NCBI RefSeq assembly: GCF_015482775.1
Contig: NZ_CP058214.1
Span: 4,330,501-4,394,500 of the forward strand
Reading direction: 5' to 3'
DNA from: Kaustia mangrovi
GTDB taxonomy: Bacteria; Pseudomonadota; Alphaproteobacteria; Rhizobiales; Im1
DNA length: 64,000 nt
Shown here: one piece after another, positions 30,077 through 39,964 of the stretch
Numbering within the stretch: position 1 is the stretch's first letter
How the letters are laid out: each line of letters begins with the position of its first letter
Notes under the pieces: generated by a model
The model's database searches: none
What the model saw: only the letters and a program-made list of their open reading frames with translations
What the model was told of the DNA's origin: nothing
Program-made: the position numbers and the translations under genes

Positions 30077-30781
30077 ATGTCGTTCTGGCGCCGAATAGCC
30101 GATGCCGCGGAGAGCCTGGGGCTTGGTGGCCCCATGCGGGCGCTGATCGCGGCCGTGAAGGGCGATCCCGACCGCCGGCGCGTGCGCGAGGAGCATATCG
30201 CCTTCACCATCGGCGTGATCGCGCTCGGCGCCAAGATGGCCAAGGCCGACGGCGTCGTGACGACCGACGAGGTCTCCGCCTTCAAGGAGGTCTTCACGGT
30301 GCCGCAGGGCGAGCTGAAGAACGTCGCGCGCGTCTTCAATCTCGCCAAGCGCAGCGTGGTCGGCTACGACGCCTATGCGCGCCAGCTCGCCCAGCTCCTG
30401 CAGGACAAGCCGGAGGTGCTGGAGGACGTGCTGGACGGCCTGTTCCACATTGCCGCCGCCGACGGGGTGATCCATCCCGACGAGCTCGATTATCTGGCGT
30501 CGGTCGCGGAGATCTTCGGCTTCAAGGAGGCCGCTTTCGACCGGATCAAGGCGCGCTATGTCGAGCCGGACCGGTGCGATCCCTATGTCATCCTCGGCAT
30601 CGACCGGTCGGCGGACATGCGGGAGGTGAAGCGCCGTTACCGCACGCTCGTCGCGGAGAACCATCCCGACCGGCTGATCGCGCGCGGCGTGCCGGAGGAG
30701 TTCGTGACCATTGCCAATGCCAGGCTGGCCGCGATCAACACCGCCTATGAGCAAATCGAGAAGATGCGCGAACGCGCGTGA
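30077..30781 (+). CDS. TerB-J domain co-chaperone (DjlA-like)
   Basis: A 234-aa protein with an all-helical TerB-like domain (about residues 40-150; acidic metal-binding-like ADGVVTTDE and ADGVIHPDE motifs) followed by a C-terminal J domain (about 165-232) with the HPD signature in ENHPDRL. This is the order in DjlA, but there is no N-terminal membrane helix, so it should be cytosolic. It probably recruits DnaK to an unknown client. It converges on the ZIP transporter gene with a 16-bp gap. Confidence 0.87.
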   Translation: MSFWRRIADAAESLGLGGPMRALIAAVKGDPDRRRVREEHIAFTIGVIALGAKMAKADGVVTTDEVSAFKEVFTVPQGELKNVARVFNLAKRSVVGYDAYARQLAQLLQDKPEVLEDVLDGLFHIAAADGVIHPDELDYLASVAEIFGFKEAAFDRIKARYVEPDRCDPYVILGIDRSADMREVKRRYRTLVAENHPDRLIARGVPEEFVTIANARLAAINTAYEQIEKMRERA

Positions 30782-30797
30782 CGACTGACGGCAGGTC

Positions 30798-31535
30798 CTA
30801 GCCGAGCATATGCGACAGGGAAAAGGCAACAAGGAAGCCCAGGGCGGTGATCAGGCCCGTCGCGGAATGGGTTTCGCCAAAGGCTTCGGGGATCATCGTA
30901 TCCGCGATCATGGCGATGATCGCGCCGCCGGCGATCGCCTGGGTGAGCGCCACCAGGCGCGGGTCGGCGCCCTCGAACAGGGAGAAGCCGGCGAGCGCGG
31001 CAAGCCCGCATATCAGCGTCACCCCGCCCCACACGCCGAAGACATAGCCCCTGCCGCGGCCCGTGGCCTTCATGCCCGCCGCGCTCGACAGGCCTTCCGG
31101 CAGGTTCGACAGGAAGATGGCGGCCACCGTGGCGAGGGCCACGCCTTCGCCCTCGAGCAGGCTCAGCCCGATCACCATGGCCTCCGGGATGCCGTCGAGA
31201 AGCGAGCCGAGGGCGATGGCGATGCCGGCCTGCCCGGACGGGTCCTGCTGGCGGCCGGAGCGCTTGCGGTGGCGCCCGCCGAGCCGGCCGAGGAGGAGCG
31301 TGCCGACGGTGAAGGCGAGCGCGCCGGCGAGGAAGCCGAGGCTTGTCGGCACCATGCCGCCGCTGAGCCGCGCCTCGTCCATGAGGTCGAAGGCCACCGC
31401 GGAGATCAGCACGCCGCTGCCGAAGGCCATGATGGCCGCCGTGGTGCGCTTGCCGGGCGTGGCGTACCATCCCACGAGCGCGCCGATCAGCAAGGCGCTG
31501 CCGGCCGCGAGGCCCCAGGTGAAGGCAATGATCAT
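30798..31535 (-). CDS. ZIP-family metal transporter
   Basis: A 245-aa inner-membrane protein with about eight hydrophobic segments. The metal-binding motifs in the middle helices are DGIPEAMVIG and SNLPEGLSSA, the typical ZIP pair. A His/Arg-rich cytoplasmic loop (GGRHRKRSGRQQ) lies between the third and fourth helices. It should move a divalent cation such as zinc; direction and metal are not readable. It is divergent from the amidase gene across about 75 bp. Confidence 0.85.
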   Translation of the reverse strand: MIIAFTWGLAAGSALLIGALVGWYATPGKRTTAAIMAFGSGVLISAVAFDLMDEARLSGGMVPTSLGFLAGALAFTVGTLLLGRLGGRHRKRSGRQQDPSGQAGIAIALGSLLDGIPEAMVIGLSLLEGEGVALATVAAIFLSNLPEGLSSAAGMKATGRGRGYVFGVWGGVTLICGLAALAGFSLFEGADPRLVALTQAIAGGAIIAMIADTMIPEAFGETHSATGLITALGFLVAFSLSHMLG

Positions 31536-31612
31536 TCCGAACCGTCAGTCGATATGAATGTGAGCAACGAGCTTCATGCTGCACCGTTGTGTCCCGCCTT
31601 GCGAGTATGCGC

Positions 31613-32371
31613 ATGACCCTGAGCGTTGAAAACCGCCCGTCGCCGAACTTCTCCGACCGCCGCGAGGGCTGCGAGATCGATATCCTGCTGCTTCACTATA
31701 CGGGCATGGCGAGTTGCCAGGCGGCGAGCGACTGGCTGTGCAACCCGCGCTCGGAGGTGTCCTGCCACTATCTGGTGGATCTGGACGGTACGGTGACGGC
31801 CATGGTGCCGGAGGACAAGCGCGCCTGGCATGCGGGCCTGTCCTACTGGGCGGGCAGCCGCGACGTGAATTCGCGCTCCATCGGCATCGAGATCCACAAT
31901 CCCGGCCATGCCGGCGGCTATCCCGACTATACGGACGCGCAGATGCGCGCGGTGATCGCGCTGTCCGCCGATATCCTGTCGCGCCATGCGATCGCGCCGC
32001 GGCACGTGCTCGCCCATTCCGACGTCTCGCCCGAGCGCAAGGAGGATCCCGGCGAGAAGTTCGACTGGCGGCGCCTCCACGAGAACGGCATCGGCCTGTG
32101 GGTCGAGCCCGCGCCGATCTCGGAGGGCCGGACCCTGCGCACCGGCGATCAGGGTGCGCTCGTGCGGGCGCTTCAGGAGAAGCTCGTCCGCTATGGCTAC
32201 GGGCTGGAGGTCTCCGGCTGGTTCGACGAGCGCACCGGCGCGGTCGTGCGCGCCTTCCAGCGCCATTTCCGCCAGGCCCGCGTCGACGGCATCGCCGATC
32301 CCTCCACGGTGGAAACCCTCGACCGGCTGATCGCGGCCCTCGGCGACGAGGCGGCGGACGCCCTGGGGTAG
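31613..32371 (+). CDS. AmpD-like N-acetylmuramoyl-L-alanine amidase with peptidoglycan-binding domain
   Basis: A 252-aa Amidase_2 enzyme. Zinc ligands H28 (LLHYTG), H135 (LAHSDVSP) and D145, with E93 and K143 at catalytic positions, match AmpD. A PG_binding_1 domain spans about residues 175-240 (LRTGDQGALVRALQEKLVRYGY). There is no signal peptide, so cytoplasmic muropeptide recycling is the likely role. In-frame starts exist at 31589 (GTG) and 31607 (ATG); 31613 best fits homologous N-termini. No ampC or ampR gene is nearby. Confidence 0.9.
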   Translation: MTLSVENRPSPNFSDRREGCEIDILLLHYTGMASCQAASDWLCNPRSEVSCHYLVDLDGTVTAMVPEDKRAWHAGLSYWAGSRDVNSRSIGIEIHNPGHAGGYPDYTDAQMRAVIALSADILSRHAIAPRHVLAHSDVSPERKEDPGEKFDWRRLHENGIGLWVEPAPISEGRTLRTGDQGALVRALQEKLVRYGYGLEVSGWFDERTGAVVRAFQRHFRQARVDGIADPSTVETLDRLIAALGDEAADALG

Positions 32372-32386
32372 GGCGCCCGCCTTCTC

Positions 32387-33157
32387 TCAGCTCCGGCAGA
32401 CGGATACGCCGCCATCGGCGAGGAACGTCGCGCCCGTGACGAAGCTCGACGCGTCGCTGGCGAGATGGAGCGCGCTGTGTGCGATCTCCTCCGGCCTGGC
32501 CAGGCGCTTGAGCGCATGAAGGCCCTCCACGAAGGCCAGGAGCTCCGGCGTGGCGCCCGGCGCGTTGGTCACGCTCGCCGGCGTGTCGGTGCCGCCGGGC
32601 AGGAGCGCGTTCACGCGAACCCCCTTCGCACCGTATTCGACCGCGAGCACCTTCATGAGCCCGATCATGCCCGCCTTGCTCGCCGCATAGGCGGCCATGC
32701 CGGGCATGCCGGCGGAGTAGCCCACGAAGCTGGAGGTCAGGATCAGCGAGCCGCCGCCGCGTTGGGCCATGGCCGGGAGCTGATGCTTCGCGCACAGGAA
32801 CGCGCCGGTCAGATTGGTGTCGAGCGTGGTGTGCCAGTCCTCCGCCGAGAGCGTGTCGATACCGGCCGTCTCGCCCACCATGCCGGCATTGTTGAACGCG
32901 ATGTCGAGGCCGCCGAACCGGTCGAGAGCGGTCTCCACCAGCGCCTTGGCGGTGGCCTCCTCGCGAATGTCGCCGGCGATGGCGACGGCCTCGCCGCCGC
33001 GCGTCGCGATCTCCGACACCAGCGTGTCGAGCTCGGCTTGGCGCCGGGCGGCGACGACCACCCTGGCGCCTTCCCTGGCGAACAGCCTGGCGGTTGCCCG
33101 GCCGATCCCGGAGCTCGCGCCTGTGACGATGGCGGTCTTGCCTTGAAGTGACTGCAT
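32387..33157 (-). CDS. Short-chain dehydrogenase/reductase
   Basis: A 256-aa classical SDR. The cofactor motif TGASSGIG is at residues 13-20, NNAG near 90, and the catalytic Ser with YAASK near 155-159. An Arg pair after the second strand (VAARRQ) points to NADPH. It ends with GATFLADGGVSV, typical of the family. The substrate is not readable. It converges on the amidase gene with 15 bp between stops. Confidence 0.9.
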   Translation of the reverse strand: MQSLQGKTAIVTGASSGIGRATARLFAREGARVVVAARRQAELDTLVSEIATRGGEAVAIAGDIREEATAKALVETALDRFGGLDIAFNNAGMVGETAGIDTLSAEDWHTTLDTNLTGAFLCAKHQLPAMAQRGGGSLILTSSFVGYSAGMPGMAAYAASKAGMIGLMKVLAVEYGAKGVRVNALLPGGTDTPASVTNAPGATPELLAFVEGLHALKRLARPEEIAHSALHLASDASSFVTGATFLADGGVSVCRS

Positions 33158-33285
33158 CGTGACGTCCTTTCCCTCTTATGTCCGACAAGGGCCCGAAGGC
33201 CCGGGAGAGGGGGACTCATGCCGGGTCCCGCGCCGCGCCACACTCCGCTTCTTGCGGCGCAATCGGCGCGCCGGGCATCTTGTGC

Positions 33286-33312
33286 TTGACGCCGCGGCGT
33301 CTACATCATTAG
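33286..33312 (+). promoter_or_regulatory. rnpB promoter
   Basis: TTGACG at 33286-33291 is a good -35. A TCATTA-like -10 near 33306-33312 gives a transcript start at about 33318, where the RNase P RNA folds begin. Confidence 0.5.
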
Positions 33313-33317
33313 GTCAG

Positions 33318-33731
<414 letters not shown>

Positions 33732-33934
33732 CTTTTGGGGACAGGGGGCGATCCCCATCCCGGCGCGCGCGTGCGGGCAACCATTTCTTAAGGCTGATCC
33801 CTCCAGAATGGTAACCGGGCGTTAACGCGGCGCGCGGGGCTCTTGTGCCGGCCCGAGCGCTGCCGCGACGGCCCGCCTTGTGCCTGGGAACCATCATGAT
33901 TGCCGGAATGCTCGCCCTGGAGCGCGAAAACACC
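33732..33934 (+). promoter_or_regulatory. dcw upstream region with a CtrA-like box; no mraZ
   Basis: The space between rnpB and rsmH normally holds mraZ, but no such reading frame is present. GTAA-N7-TTAAC at 33811-33826 differs from the CtrA consensus TTAA-N7-TTAAC by one base, so cell-cycle control of the cluster by CtrA is plausible. Confidence 0.45.
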
Positions 33935-34933
33935 ATGTCCCGTGCCCGCCATGTGCCGGTCCTCCTCGCGGAGGTCCTCGACGCGCTCAAGCCGCGCGAC
34001 GGCGAGTGCCATGTCGACGCGACCTTCGGCGCGGGCGGCTATACGCGCGCGGTGCTCGACGCGGCGGACTGCCGGGTGATCGCCATCGACCGCGACCCGA
34101 CGGCGGTCGCCACGGGGGCGGCGCTGGCGGAGGCCTATGCGGGCCGTCTCGGCATTCTCCAGGGCCGGTTCGGCGATCTCGATACGCTGCTGGCGGGCGA
34201 GGGCATCGATGCGGTGGACGGCGTGATGTTCGATGTGGGCGTGTCCTCCATGCAGCTCGACGAGGCGGGCCGCGGCTTCTCCTTCATGGCCGACGGCCCG
34301 CTCGACATGCGCATGGAGGGGGCGGGCTCCGACGGCGAGAGCGCGGCCGACATCGTGAACACCAGGGACGAGGCGAAGCTTGCCGGGATCGTCCGGCAGC
34401 TCGGCGAGGAACGCAGGGCCCGCGCCGTCGCCCGCGCCATCGTGCGTGCCCGCGAGGAGGCGCCCATCGAGACCACGGGCCGGCTCGCCCGGATCGTGGA
34501 GCAGGCCGTCGGCGGGCGCCGCCACGACGACCGCATCCACCCCGCGACGCGCACCTTCCAGGCCCTGAGGATCCTCGTGAACGACGAGCTGGGCGAGCTC
34601 GCCCGCGGGCTGGCCGCCGCCGAGCGCGTGCTCAGGCCCGGCGGCCGGCTGGCCGTCGTGTCGTTCCACTCGCTGGAGGACCGGATCGCGAAGCGCTTCC
34701 TGGCGGCGCGCACCGGCCGCGTGCCGCGCGGCTCGCGCCATGGGCCGCCGGGGCTCGACGACGGGCCGGCCCCGTCATTCGCGGAGCTGTTCCACGGCGT
34801 GCGCACGGCAAGCGAGGAGGAAGCCGCGGCGAACCCGCGTGCCCGCTCCGCCCGCCTGCGCGCGGCCGTGCGGACCGAGGCGCCGGCCCATCCCCTCGAT
34901 CTGAAGGCCCTGGGCGTGAAAGGACTGGCGTGA
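33935..34933 (+). CDS. rsmH: 16S rRNA (cytosine-N4)-methyltransferase RsmH (MraW)
   Basis: A protein of about 332 aa that methylates C1402 of 16S r[16 protein letters not shown] opens it. FGAGGYTRA is the SAM-binding loop, and [11 protein letters not shown] and [13 protein letters not shown] are family motifs. The start is uncertain: 33935 (MSRARHVPV) fits homologues, while 33896 and 33908 are in frame, and none has a well-placed ribosome site. The stop overlaps the ftsL start by one base (TGATG). First gene of the dcw operon because mraZ is absent. Confidence 0.93.
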   Translation: MSRARHVPVLLAEVLDALKPRDGECHVDATFGAGGYTRAVLDAADCRVIAIDRDPTAVATGAALAEAYAGRLGILQGRFGDLDTLLAGEGIDAVDGVMFDVGVSSMQLDEAGRGFSFMADGPLDMRMEGAGSDGESAADIVNTRDEAKLAGIVRQLGEERRARAVARAIVRAREEAPIETTGRLARIVEQAVGGRRHDDRIHPATRTFQALRILVNDELGELARGLAAAERVLRPGGRLAVVSFHSLEDRIAKRFLAARTGRVPRGSRHGPPGLDDGPAPSFAELFHGVRTASEEEAAANPRARSARLRAAVRTEAPAHPLDLKALGVKGLA

Positions 34934-35283
34934 TGGTGAAGCTGATCAACGGTGCCCTGATCGCGCTGATGCTGGCGCTCGCCTTCTGGCTCTACCAGCT
35001 CGAATACCGCTCGCGCGGCGCCGAGCAGGAGATCGCGCGCCTCAATGCGGCGATCCGCAAGGAACGCGAGATGATCGGGCTGTTGCGGGCGGAATGGGCG
35101 CATCTGACACGCCCCCAGCGCATCGAGGCGCTGGCCCGCAAGCATCTCGACCTCGTCCAGCTCAAGCCGCGCCAGATCATCGGGCCCGCCGACATCGCGA
35201 CCCGCATCCCCGAGCTCGACGGCTTCCGCGCGCCCTATGAGGACACCGATCCGATCGGCAATATGCTCAAGGAGATCCAGTGA
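34933..35283 (+). CDS. ftsL: Cell division protein FtsL
   Basis: A 116-aa bitopic membrane protein. A short N-terminus and one hydrophobic helix (about residues 4-22) precede a coiled-coil periplasmic part (AEQEIARLNAAIRKEREMI, then LTRPQRIEALARKHL). FtsL joins FtsB and FtsQ in the division-activating complex. Identification rests on layout and position between rsmH and ftsI, since sequence conservation is low. It overlaps the ftsI start. Confidence 0.88.
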   Translation: MVKLINGALIALMLALAFWLYQLEYRSRGAEQEIARLNAAIRKEREMIGLLRAEWAHLTRPQRIEALARKHLDLVQLKPRQIIGPADIATRIPELDGFRAPYEDTDPIGNMLKEIQ

Positions 35284-37022
35284 GCATGACGGCTCAACCG
35301 AACGCAGATCCGAACGCGGACAGAGGCGCCGGGACCGCCGAGGCCGGACGCCAGCGGCCGCTTCGCGGGCTGAAGCGCACCCGGCTGGTGCTCGTCGGCT
35401 TCCTCGTCGTCTTCTCCGCTGTCGGGATACGGCTCGGCCAGCTCACCATCGGCACGCCGCAGGCCCCCGATACGGTCGCGCTCAAGCCGGATGCCGACAT
35501 TCCGCGTCCGGAGATCGTCGACCGCTCGGGCCGGCTGCTTGCGACCAATATCGAGGTCGCCTCGCTGTTCGCCGATCCGCGCAAGATCATCGATGTGGAC
35601 GAGGCCACCGAGCTTCTCACATCGCACCTGCCGGGGCTCGATGCGGGCGAGGTGCGCCGCAAGCTCAGCCAGAGGAAGCGCGCCTTCGTGTGGCTGAAGC
35701 GCGAGGTGAGCCCGGCCGAACAGGCCATGATCCACAATCTCGGCATTCCCGGGGTCGGCTTCCGCAAGGAGACGCGGCGCGTCTATCCGATGGGCCGGCT
35801 CGCCGCCCACACGCTGGGCTTCGTCGATGTCGATTCGCGCGGGCTCGCCGGCATCGAGCACTTTCTGGACGGGCGCGGCCGGCTCTTCGCGGCCTCGCTG
35901 ACCGATCCCTCGCGCGACGAGGCCGCTCCCGTCGAGCTCGCCATGGATGTCCGCGTGCAGCACGCGCTCGCCGAGGAGCTGTCGCAGGCCAAGGAGAAGT
36001 TCTCCGCGGAAGCCGCCGCCGGCCTCGTCCTCGACATCCGTACCGGCGAGATCCTCGCCATGGCGTCGCTGCCCGACTTCAATCCCAACGATCCCGTCGA
36101 GGCGCTGCGGAAGGACCGCATCAACCGCATCACCGGCGGCGTCTACGAAATGGGCTCGACCTTCAAGACCGTGACGCTCGCCATGGCGCTCGACGAGGGC
36201 GTGACCGATCTCAACGGCACCTACGACGCCAGCGCGCCGCTGGTGATCGGCCGCCAGCGCATTCGCGACTATCATGGCAAGTACCGGGTGCTGACGGTGC
36301 CGGAGGTGTTCATCTATTCCTCCAATATCGGCACCGCCAAGATGGCCTTCGATGTGGGCGAGGAGCGCCAGAAGGCGTTCCTGGAGAAGCTCGGCTTCTT
36401 CGACAGGTTCCGCGCCGAGCTTCCCGAGGCGGCTGCCCCATTGCTGCCGCCGCGCTGGGGCAAGGTGACGCGTGCCACGGTCGCCTTCGGCCATGGCATC
36501 TCCGTCCAGCCCCTCCAGCTCGCGGCCGCCGGCGCGGCGTTCATGAATGGCGGCAAGCTCATCCCGCCGACCTTCCTGAAGCGCGACAGGGAGGTGGCGG
36601 ACGGGATTGCGAAACAGGTGATCAGTCCTGAAACGAGCCGCAAAATGCGTTATCTGTTGCGCCTGAACGTCGAGAAGGGCTCGGCCAGCCATGCCAAGGT
36701 CGAGGGCTACGACGTGGGCGGCAAGACCGGAACGGCGGAGAAGGTGGTCGACGGACGCTACGCCAAGGACCAGAGGTTCACGAACTTCCTGGGCGGATTT
36801 CCGATGAACGATCCGCGCTACTGCGTGCTCATCATTCTGGACAATCCGCAGCCGCTGCCCGAAACCTACGGCTATGCGACGGCCGGCTGGAACGCGGTGC
36901 CCACGGGCGGCAAGGTCATCGCGCGGATCGCACCGCTGCTCGGCGTCGAACCGAAATTCGACGACGGGGACGACATGCTGGACACCATGGCCACCCGGCT
37001 CGAAGCGCGGGTGACGGAGTGA
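35280..37022 (+). CDS. ftsI: Septal peptidoglycan transpeptidase FtsI (PBP3)
   Basis: A 580-aa class B penicillin-binding protein. It has one N-terminal membrane helix (about residues 33-55), a pedestal domain, then the transpeptidase domain with STFK (S293 nucleophile, K296), SSN and KTGT motifs. GTG at 35280 is preferred because GGAG lies 5 bases upstream; ATG at 35286 would be 11 bases away. It overlaps ftsL by 4 bases. It crosslinks septal wall with FtsW, encoded further along. Confidence 0.95.
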   Translation: MSMTAQPNADPNADRGAGTAEAGRQRPLRGLKRTRLVLVGFLVVFSAVGIRLGQLTIGTPQAPDTVALKPDADIPRPEIVDRSGRLLATNIEVASLFADPRKIIDVDEATELLTSHLPGLDAGEVRRKLSQRKRAFVWLKREVSPAEQAMIHNLGIPGVGFRKETRRVYPMGRLAAHTLGFVDVDSRGLAGIEHFLDGRGRLFAASLTDPSRDEAAPVELAMDVRVQHALAEELSQAKEKFSAEAAAGLVLDIRTGEILAMASLPDFNPNDPVEALRKDRINRITGGVYEMGSTFKTVTLAMALDEGVTDLNGTYDASAPLVIGRQRIRDYHGKYRVLTVPEVFIYSSNIGTAKMAFDVGEERQKAFLEKLGFFDRFRAELPEAAAPLLPPRWGKVTRATVAFGHGISVQPLQLAAAGAAFMNGGKLIPPTFLKRDREVADGIAKQVISPETSRKMRYLLRLNVEKGSASHAKVEGYDVGGKTGTAEKVVDGRYAKDQRFTNFLGGFPMNDPRYCVLIILDNPQPLPETYGYATAGWNAVPTGGKVIARIAPLLGVEPKFDDGDDMLDTMATRLEARVTE

Positions 37023-37036
37023 GGAGTTAATCGCGA

Positions 37037-38512
37037 ATGCGTCTCGGCGCCCTGTTCGGTCCCGAAATCCCCGTGAAGGCGGCATGGGCGGACTGCGAGA
37101 TTGCCGGCCTTGCCGCCGACAGCCGCGCGGTGCGGCCGGGCTTCGTGTTCGCCGCGCTCCGGGGCGTCAAGGCGGATGGCGCCCGGTTCGTGGCCGACGC
37201 GGTCGCCGCCGGCGCCTCCGCGGTGCTGGCGGACGAGGATGCGGCCATCGACGTTCCCGAGAACGTCGCGGTGGTGCGCGCGGGCAATCCGCGCCGGGCG
37301 CTGGCCCGGGCCGCGGCCCGCTTCTACGGACGCCAGCCGGAGGTGGTGGTCGCCGTCACGGGGACCAATGGCAAGACCTCGGTGGTCTCGTTCGTGCGCC
37401 AGATCTGGGAGGCGATGGGCCTGATGGCGGCGAGCGCCGGCACGGTCGGCGTGGTCGGCCCGTGCGGCGAGCGCCCGCTCGCCCACACGACGCCCGATCC
37501 CGTGGCGCTCCAGGCCCTGCTGGCCGAGCTCGACGACGAGGGCGTGACCCATGCGGCCATCGAGGCGTCGAGCCATGGCCTCGCCCAGTGCCGGCTCGAC
37601 GGCGTGCGGCTGACCGCGGGCGCCTTCACCAATCTCTCGCGCGACCATCTGGACTACCATGCGAGCGCGAAGGACTATTTCGATGCCAAGGCGCGCCTGT
37701 TCCGCGAGCTCCTGCCGGAGGGCGCGGCCGCCTGCATCAACATGGACAGCGAGGACGGCAAGCGCATGGCCGAGATCGCCCGCGAGCGCGGGCTGGCGCT
37801 GACGACCGTCGGCCGCCACGGCACGGCCCTGCGGCTTACCGGCTGGAGCCGCGAGGGGCTCGGCCAGCGCCTCGTCATCGCCGCGGAAGGGTCCGAGCAC
37901 GAGGTCTTCCTGCCGCTGGTGGGCGATTTCCAGGCCTCCAACGCGCTGGTGGCGGCGGGGCTCGTCATCGCCGCGGGCGGCCCGGCGGGCATCGCCGTCA
38001 GGTCGCTCGACCGGCTGAAGGGTGCGTCCGGCCGGCTGGAGCTGGTCGCCATGACCGGCGCGCAGGCCCCGGTCTTCGTCGACTACGCCCACACGCCCGA
38101 TGCGCTCGACAATGCGCTGCGCGCGCTCAGGCCCTATGCGTCCGGCCGGCTCGTGGTCGTGTTCGGCGCGGGCGGCGACCGCGATCATGGCAAGCGCCCC
38201 CTGATGGGCGAGGCGGCCGCGCGCCATGCCGATCTCGCCATCGTGACCGACGACAATCCGCGCACCGAGGATCCCGCCGCCATACGCCGCGAGGTGATGG
38301 CGCGCTGCCCGGATGCGGTGGAGATCGGCGACCGCGCCGAGGCCATCGAACGGGCCATGTCGGGCCTGCGGCAGGGCGATGTCCTCCTGGTTGCCGGCAA
38401 GGGCCACGAGCGCGGCCAGACCGTGGGGACACGGACCATTCCCTTCAGCGACCACGAGGTCGTGCGCGGGCTCGCCGGCCGCGAGGACGAACGGGAGGCG
38501 ATCCATGGCTGA
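37037..38512 (+). CDS. murE: UDP-MurNAc-tripeptide synthetase MurE
   Basis: A 491-aa Mur ligase adding meso-diaminopimelate to UDP-MurNAc-L-Ala-D-Glu. The ATP loop is GTNGKTS, and the EASSHGLAQ and DYAHTPDAL motifs are present. DDNPRTED carries the DNPR signature of DAP-type rather than lysine-type enzymes. It overlaps murF by 8 bases. Confidence 0.97.
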   Translation: MRLGALFGPEIPVKAAWADCEIAGLAADSRAVRPGFVFAALRGVKADGARFVADAVAAGASAVLADEDAAIDVPENVAVVRAGNPRRALARAAARFYGRQPEVVVAVTGTNGKTSVVSFVRQIWEAMGLMAASAGTVGVVGPCGERPLAHTTPDPVALQALLAELDDEGVTHAAIEASSHGLAQCRLDGVRLTAGAFTNLSRDHLDYHASAKDYFDAKARLFRELLPEGAAACINMDSEDGKRMAEIARERGLALTTVGRHGTALRLTGWSREGLGQRLVIAAEGSEHEVFLPLVGDFQASNALVAAGLVIAAGGPAGIAVRSLDRLKGASGRLELVAMTGAQAPVFVDYAHTPDALDNALRALRPYASGRLVVVFGAGGDRDHGKRPLMGEAAARHADLAIVTDDNPRTEDPAAIRREVMARCPDAVEIGDRAEAIERAMSGLRQGDVLLVAGKGHERGQTVGTRTIPFSDHEVVRGLAGREDEREAIHG

Positions 38513-39929
38513 GACCCCGCTCTGGACGCTGGACGAGATCCGCGCCGCCACCGGAGGCCGGCTCGAGGGCGACGCGCCCGGGCCGCTGACGGGGGTATCC
38601 ATAGACAGCCGGACCGTCGCGCCGGGCGACATCTTCGTCGCCATACGCGGCGAGGCCAATGACGGCCACGACTATGCGGCGGCGGCGCTGACGGCGGGCG
38701 CGGGGCTTGCGGTCGTCTCGCGCGTTGACGCGGAGATGAGGGCCGCCGGGCCGCTTCTGGTGGTCGACGATCCGCTCGCCGCCCTGGAGGCGATGGGCCG
38801 CGCCGCGCGCGCCCGCACCGACGCCCGCATCGTCGCGGTCACCGGCAGCGTCGGCAAGACCGGCACCAAGGACGCGCTGCGCCTGTGCCTGGGGGCCTGC
38901 GGCAAGACGGCGGCCTCCGTGGCCTCCTACAACAATCAGTGGGGCGTGCCGCTGTCGCTGGCGCGCATGCCGGCGGACACGCGGTTCGGCGTGTTCGAGA
39001 TCGGCATGAACCATCCCGGCGAGATCACGCCGCTGACGCGCATGGTCCGCCCCCATGTCGCCATCGTCACCACCGTCGAGCCCTGCCATATCGGCTTCTT
39101 CGACTCGCTCGACGAGATCGCCGACGCGAAGGCGGAGATCTTCGCCGGGCTCGAGCCGGGCGGCGCGGCGGTGCTCAATCGCGACAATGCCTATTTCGAC
39201 AGGCTGAAGCAGGCGGCGGAGGCGGCCGGCGCCGGCCGGATCGTCGGCTTCGGCGAGGACGAGCGCGCCGATGTGCGCGTTCGCACCATGGTGCTTCACG
39301 AGGACTGGTCGACCGTGTCGGCCTCCGTCCTCGGCCACGACGTGACCTACAAGCTCGGCGCGCCGGGGCGCCATGTGGTCATGAACTCGCTGGCGGTGCT
39401 GGCGGCCTCGGTGCTTGCCGGCGCCGATCTCGCCCGCGTCGCGCTCCGCCTGCGCGATCTCGAGCCGCCGAAGGGGCGCGGCGCGCGCCTCGCGCTGCGG
39501 GTGCGCGGCGGCGAGGCGACGCTCATCGACGAGAGCTACAACGCCAATCCGACATCGGTGCGCGCCGCGCTCGACGTGCTCTCCCGGGTCAGGACGGGCC
39601 GGGGCGGGCGGCGCATCGTCGTGCTCGGCGACATGCTGGAGCTCGGCGACGAGGCGCCGGCGCTGCATGCCGGGCTCGCCGGGCCCATTGACGAGGCCGG
39701 CGTCGATGTCGTCTATGCCTGCGGCCCGCACATGGCGCATCTGTGGGAACGGCTCGACCCGTCCCGGCGCGGGGCCTATGCGCAGACCTCCGCCGAGCTC
39801 GTCGAACCGCTGGTCGCGGGGCTCGGGCCGGGCGACGTCGTGACGGTCAAGGGGTCCCTCGGCATGAGGATGGGCCTCGTCGTGACCGCGTTGAAAGAGG
39901 CCTTCGCGGCCAGGGAACCGATGGCCTGA
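38505..39929 (+). CDS. murF: UDP-MurNAc-pentapeptide synthetase MurF
   Basis: A 474-aa Mur ligase that adds D-Ala-D-Ala. The N-terminal domain is followed by the ATP loop [11 protein letters not shown], the [10 protein letters not shown] metal region and [10 protein letters not shown] in the C-terminal part, all typical of MurF. The start at 38505 has GGGAGG upstream and lies within the murE 3' end. Confidence 0.97.
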   Translation: MAETPLWTLDEIRAATGGRLEGDAPGPLTGVSIDSRTVAPGDIFVAIRGEANDGHDYAAAALTAGAGLAVVSRVDAEMRAAGPLLVVDDPLAALEAMGRAARARTDARIVAVTGSVGKTGTKDALRLCLGACGKTAASVASYNNQWGVPLSLARMPADTRFGVFEIGMNHPGEITPLTRMVRPHVAIVTTVEPCHIGFFDSLDEIADAKAEIFAGLEPGGAAVLNRDNAYFDRLKQAAEAAGAGRIVGFGEDERADVRVRTMVLHEDWSTVSASVLGHDVTYKLGAPGRHVVMNSLAVLAASVLAGADLARVALRLRDLEPPKGRGARLALRVRGGEATLIDESYNANPTSVRAALDVLSRVRTGRGGRRIVVLGDMLELGDEAPALHAGLAGPIDEAGVDVVYACGPHMAHLWERLDPSRRGAYAQTSAELVEPLVAGLGPGDVVTVKGSLGMRMGLVVTALKEAFAAREPMA

Positions 39930-39964
39930 CGGGCCGGCCGAACGGGAAAGGGGATCCCCCGGAC

